Source of the DNA: Variovorax paradoxus
Lineage (GTDB): Bacteria; Pseudomonadota; Gammaproteobacteria; Burkholderiales; Burkholderiaceae_C
DNA length: 64,000 bases
Assembly: GCF_030815855.1 (NCBI RefSeq)
Contig: NZ_JAUSXG010000001.1
Coordinates: 5,270,001 to 5,334,000, forward strand
Reading direction: 5' to 3'
Of this stretch, positions 60,866 to 64,000 are shown one piece after another. The position numbers and the translations under genes are program-made. Numbering within the stretch: the stretch's first letter is position 1; the number at the start of each line of letters is the position of its first letter. The notes below the pieces were generated by a model, which was given only the letters and a program-made list of their open reading frames with translations, ran no database searches and was not told where the DNA came from.

Positions 60866-62148
60866 GCAGCGGCGCGGCCCATTCGGTGCTCGCGGCCTCG
60901 GCGGCGCGCGCGGCATCTGCACCGGTGCGGGTGACGGGCCTCGGCTTCGTCACGCCCCTCGGCCACACGACCGAGTCGTTCGACGAGGCGCTCTTCAACG
61001 GGCGTTCCGCGGTGCGCGCACGAACGCTCGAGATCGACGGCCTGGATCCGATCGAACTCTCCGTGGCCGCCTGCGAGTTCGAACCGGCCGCGGTGCGCAG
61101 CGGTTCGCGCCTCCCGCTCGACCGCGGAACCGCCATGGCGCTGGCGGCCGCGCGCGACGCCGCCGCGCAAGCGGGGCTCCATGCCGGCAGCGTCGATCCC
61201 GAACGCCTCGGCATCTTCTGGGGCAGCGGCCTGGCCGGCGCGGGTGTCTTCGACGACACCACCCGCGCGCTGTACGGCGAACGGCGCCGCATGCGGCCGA
61301 CGACGGTGCTCACCGTCATGCCCAACGCAGCCGTCGCGGAGCTCGCCCTGCAGTTCGGTGCGCAGGGCGCGGCCATTGCATACGCCTGCGCGTGCGCCTC
61401 TTCGGCCGTGGCCATCGGCGAGGCGATGCGTGCCATTCGTGGCGGCTGGATCGACGCGGCCATCGTCGGCGGCCACGACGCCATGCTCACACCCGGCGTG
61501 ATGGCCAGCTGGCATGCGATGCGCGTGACGGCACCGCCGCCGCCCGGCGCACCCGGCAGCGCCTGCCGGCCGTTCTCGGGCGACCGCGCGGGCTTTGCGC
61601 TCGGCGAAGGCGCGGCCGCATTGGTGCTCGAATCGGAAGCGCATGCAAACGCTCGCGGCGCGGGCGATGCCACGCCCTTCATCCTTGCAGGCTATGCCAC
61701 CAACTGCGACGCCACGCACATCACCCACCCCGACCCCGCAGGGCAGGTGCGCGCCATGCGCGCTGCGCTGCGCGACGCGGGCATCGAAGCGGCGCACATC
61801 GGCCATGTCAACGCGCACGGCACCGCCACCGCGGCAGGTGACGCCGCCGAGGCCGCTTCCATCCGGGAGGTGTTCGGCAATGCCACGCCCGTGAGCGCCA
61901 CCAAGGCCATCCACGGCCATGTGCTCGGCGGCGGCGGCGCCATCGAACTCGTGGCCGCGCTGCGGACCTTGGCGCACGGGATGCTTCCGCCCACCGCCAA
62001 CCTGCACGCGCCCGATGCGGCCTTCGATCTGGACTTCGTCCATGGCGACCCGCGCGATGCCACAAACCTTCGCTACGTGCTTTCCAATTCGTTCGCATTC
62101 GGAGGCACCAACGCCGTGCTGATCGCGGGCCGCGCCGCGGACCGTTGA
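60862..62148 (+). CDS. Beta-ketoacyl-ACP synthase (KAS I/II-type)
   Basis: Decarboxylating condensing enzyme, 428 residues. The full catalytic set is present: C178 (YACACASSA), H319 (VNAHGTATAAGD), K348 and H353 (SATKAIHGHVLGGGGAIE), and the C-terminal LSNSFAFGGTNAVLI. The GTG start overlaps the ACP stop, so enzyme and carrier are made together. No ketoreductase, dehydratase or acyltransferase lies nearby; the product class is open, with a specialised lipid, polyene or signal possible. Confidence 0.92.
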   Translation: MSSGAAHSVLAASAARAASAPVRVTGLGFVTPLGHTTESFDEALFNGRSAVRARTLEIDGLDPIELSVAACEFEPAAVRSGSRLPLDRGTAMALAAARDAAAQAGLHAGSVDPERLGIFWGSGLAGAGVFDDTTRALYGERRRMRPTTVLTVMPNAAVAELALQFGAQGAAIAYACACASSAVAIGEAMRAIRGGWIDAAIVGGHDAMLTPGVMASWHAMRVTAPPPPGAPGSACRPFSGDRAGFALGEGAAALVLESEAHANARGAGDATPFILAGYATNCDATHITHPDPAGQVRAMRAALRDAGIEAAHIGHVNAHGTATAAGDAAEAASIREVFGNATPVSATKAIHGHVLGGGGAIELVAALRTLAHGMLPPTANLHAPDAAFDLDFVHGDPRDATNLRYVLSNSFAFGGTNAVLIAGRAADR

Positions 62149-62237
62149 AGAGCGAAACGATTGCAGCGCCGCGCCCGCGAGCGAGCCGGGACTGGGTATG
62201 CTGATGCCCTCTTCGCATCTTCAGAAAACCCGACACC

Positions 62238-62720
62238 ATGCGCAGGCTCGCCGCACACCACGACCTCGAAGCGGTCTTCTCCATCTACATGCATGAGCGG
62301 GTGGTGCCCTTCCTGGGCTACGACCCGATGCCGCTCGATGAATTCCGGGCCATCTACAAGGAGCTGGTCGACAGCCGCAGCTTCTATGTCTACGAAGTCG
62401 ACGGCCGCGTCGGCGGGTTCTATCGCGCAACGCGCTATCCCGGCCGCGCGCGGCACGTGGCCTGCTTCGGCACGCTGGCGGTCGATCCTGCGCTTCATGG
62501 CCAAGGCATCGCGCAGGCGATGGTGAGCGACGCCATCGCGCACCTCAAGGCCGACGGCGTGAAACGCATCGAGCTCTATGCCGAGAGCGACAACGCGCCA
62601 GGCTTGCGCTTCTACGAGAAATTGGGCTTCCAATACGAGGGCACGCTGCGCAAGTTCTACAAGCGGGCCGGCGAGGCCGAGTACATCGACGACCAGATGC
62701 TCGCGCTGCTGATCGACTGA
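62238..62720 (+). CDS. GNAT-family N-acetyltransferase
   Basis: A 160-residue GNAT enzyme. Acetyl-CoA binding is seen in CFGTLAVDPALHGQGIAQAMVSD near residues 76-98, and the C-terminal strand in GLRFYEKLGFQYEGTLRKFY. The acceptor is unknown; the family includes protein, amine and antibiotic acetyltransferases. Starts after a gap of 89 bases from the ketosynthase gene, so it may or may not share its transcript. It is convergent with copA 19 bases away. Confidence 0.9.
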   Translation: MRRLAAHHDLEAVFSIYMHERVVPFLGYDPMPLDEFRAIYKELVDSRSFYVYEVDGRVGGFYRATRYPGRARHVACFGTLAVDPALHGQGIAQAMVSDAIAHLKADGVKRIELYAESDNAPGLRFYEKLGFQYEGTLRKFYKRAGEAEYIDDQMLALLID

Positions 62721-62739
62721 CCCTTCTCGCAGAACGAAC

Positions 62740-64000
62740 TCAGGGCTTCCAGCGCCGCAGCAGCAGCGCATTGGCCATCACGCTGACGCTCGACAGCGCC
62801 ATCGCCGCACCGGCCACCACCGGACTCAGCAGCCCGAACGCCGCGAGCGGAATACCGGCCACGTTGTAGGCAAAGGCCCAGAACAGGTTCTGCCGGATCT
62901 TCGCGACCGTGCGTGCCGAAAGGTCGAGCGCCTCGGCCACCAATGCCAGGTCGCCGCGCATCAGCGTGATGCCCGCGGCTTCCATCGCCACATCGGTGCC
63001 GCCGCCCGCAGGTGCCATGGCAATCCCCACGTCGGCCGCCGCCAGTGCGGGCGCATCGTTGGCACCGTCGCCGACCATGGCGACCACGTGGCCGTCTTTC
63101 TTGAGGGCGCTCACCTGCGCCGCCTTGTCGGCCGGCAGCACATCGGCGCGCACATCCTCGGCCGCAATGCCCAGCCGGGCTGCCATCGCTTGCGCGGCAC
63201 GCAGGTTGTCGCCCGAGATCATCACCACGCGCAGGCCCCGCGCATGCAGCGTGCGAATGGCTTCGGCGGCTTCGGGCTTGGGCTCGTCGGCAAAGGCCAG
63301 CAGCGCCTGCACCTGTGCAGTGCCTTCCGCATCGAAGCGCAGCAGCGCCGACACCGTGGCACCCTGCGCATGCAGGCTCTCGACCTGCGCGGCGTCGGCA
63401 ACCACGCCGAGTTCCGCGCACCAGCGCAGGCTCGCGATGGCCCAGGTCTCGCCATCGACTTCGCCGCGCACACCGCGACCGGGCATCGCCTGCATGGCCG
63501 CCGGGGGCGGCGCCTGCAATCCGCGCTGTGCGGCGGTCGCCAGCACGGCACGCGCCAGCGGATGCTCGCTGCCGCCTTGCAGACTCGCAGCCGTGGCGAG
63601 CAGTTCGGCTTCACCACGGAGGCCCGCCACGGGCACGAGGGCAGTGAGCACCGGCCGTCCCAGCGTCAGCGTGCCGGTCTTGTCGAAAGCCACGGTATCG
63701 ACGCGGTGCGCGAGCTCCAGCGCACGCGCGTCCTTGATCAGGATGCCGCCGCGCGCCGCCACGCCGGTGCCGGCCATGACAGCCACCGGCGTTGCGAGAC
63801 CCAGCGCACAGGGGCAGGCAATGACCAGCACGGCCACGGCGTGGATCATGGCGAGCTCGGTACCGGCGCCCGCGAGCAGCCAGCCCGCCAGCGTGGCCAG
63901 CGCAATCGCCAGCACCACGGGAACGAACACGGCCGCGACCTGGTCGACCAGCCGCTGGATCGGCGCCTTGGCGGCCTGTGCGTCCTCGACCAGGCGGATG
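62740..64000 (-). CDS. copA: Copper-type P1B ATPase, C-terminal part (cut by right edge)
   Basis: Exports Cu(I) from the cytoplasm. The open frame continues to the window edge ([20 protein letters not shown]), so the N-terminal metal-binding domain and first helices are missing. Seen are the transport motif [10 protein letters not shown], the phosphorylation site DKTGTLTLG, the nucleotide-domain SEHPLA and the hinge [20 protein letters not shown], with the final helices ending [15 protein letters not shown] and SEHP mark a group 1B-1 (copper/silver) pump. Confidence 0.95.
   Translation of the reverse strand, partial: IRLVEDAQAAKAPIQRLVDQVAAVFVPVVLAIALATLAGWLLAGAGTELAMIHAVAVLVIACPCALGLATPVAVMAGTGVAARGGILIKDARALELAHRVDTVAFDKTGTLTLGRPVLTALVPVAGLRGEAELLATAASLQGGSEHPLARAVLATAAQRGLQAPPPAAMQAMPGRGVRGEVDGETWAIASLRWCAELGVVADAAQVESLHAQGATVSALLRFDAEGTAQVQALLAFADEPKPEAAEAIRTLHARGLRVVMISGDNLRAAQAMAARLGIAAEDVRADVLPADKAAQVSALKKDGHVVAMVGDGANDAPALAAADVGIAMAPAGGGTDVAMEAAGITLMRGDLALVAEALDLSARTVAKIRQNLFWAFAYNVAGIPLAAFGLLSPVVAGAAMALSSVSVMANALLLRRWKP

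Noticed and set aside
1..64000. Search for CRISPR arrays, tRNA/rRNA genes, transposases, integrases, phage genes or toxin-antitoxin and defence systems
   Set aside because: No repeat-spacer pattern, RNA-gene core or such protein family was recognised by eye; tRNAscan and Infernal runs would settle the RNA part.

Overview
The window is a GC-rich, gene-dense stretch of a betaproteobacterial chromosome, most likely from the Comamonadaceae and probably Variovorax. This rests on recognition of protein families, of the mnmG-rsmG-lysE-parA-hydrolase-parB order, and of short GC-rich palindromic repeats typical of that family; no database search was possible. About 69 protein genes cover nearly all of the sequence. 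I see no rRNA, tRNA, insertion sequence, prophage, integrase or CRISPR array, and no gene-free stretch longer than about 200 bases. Two genes are cut by the edges: a benzoate-CoA ligase on the left and a copper-type P-type ATPase on the right.

Layout. (1) 1-6718: aromatic acid activation and uptake, with benzoate-CoA ligase, an alpha/beta hydrolase and a five-gene branched-chain-amino-acid-type ABC importer; it looks like the downstream end of an aerobic benzoate (box) cluster. (2) 6722-8743: a LysR regulator divergent from a short-chain dehydrogenase with a degenerate active site, plus a tautomerase. (3) 8761-14360: a Crp/Fnr regulator divergent from an operon with a beta-keto acid cleavage enzyme, a Bug-type binding protein, a 3-hydroxyacyl/carnitine-type dehydrogenase and a feruloyl-CoA-synthetase-like ligase. 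(4) 14396-18579: a LysR regulator divergent from an MFS transporter, a free-standing GAF protein and an amidohydrolase. (5) 18622-23381: a MocR regulator divergent from degradative HMG-CoA reductase and a two-gene TctA-like transporter, a likely mevalonate-use locus. (6) 23450-28820: AsmA-like protein, thioesterase, NCS2 permease and the minCDE division-site operon. (7) 28879-32671: a TetR-controlled micro-operon, a CysB-type LysR and small proteins. (8) 32812-39081: a second ABC importer operon with fused permeases, OsmC and glyoxalase-fold proteins. (9) 39233-43416: a GDSL esterase, a DinB/cobalamin adenosyltransferase/CYTH operon and an FAD-linked oxidase. (10) 43490-50286: a CsgG-like lipoprotein, then parB, a small hydrolase, parA, lysE, rsmG and mnmG. 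Two parS sites lie inside rsmG and mnmG, which places the region near the chromosome origin. (11) 50468-64000: transglutaminase-like protein, DUF1328, GST, a crotonase/AtuA pair, old yellow enzyme, RidA, VOC, a TctDE-like two-component system, a hydrolase-ACP-ketosynthase trio, a GNAT acetyltransferase and copA.

How it works together. The left 24 kb is a series of regulator-plus-catabolic-operon units, each with a divergent or neighbouring regulator and often its own uptake system, as expected of a metabolically versatile soil or rhizosphere bacterium. The centre holds housekeeping functions: division-site selection, chromosome partition, tRNA and rRNA modification. The points most worth checking are the hydrolase-ACP-ketosynthase trio, the cleavage-enzyme module with unusual active-site residues, the TetR-operator-microprotein unit, a repeat element read as part of a LivF protein, and the SDR that lacks the catalytic tyrosine.
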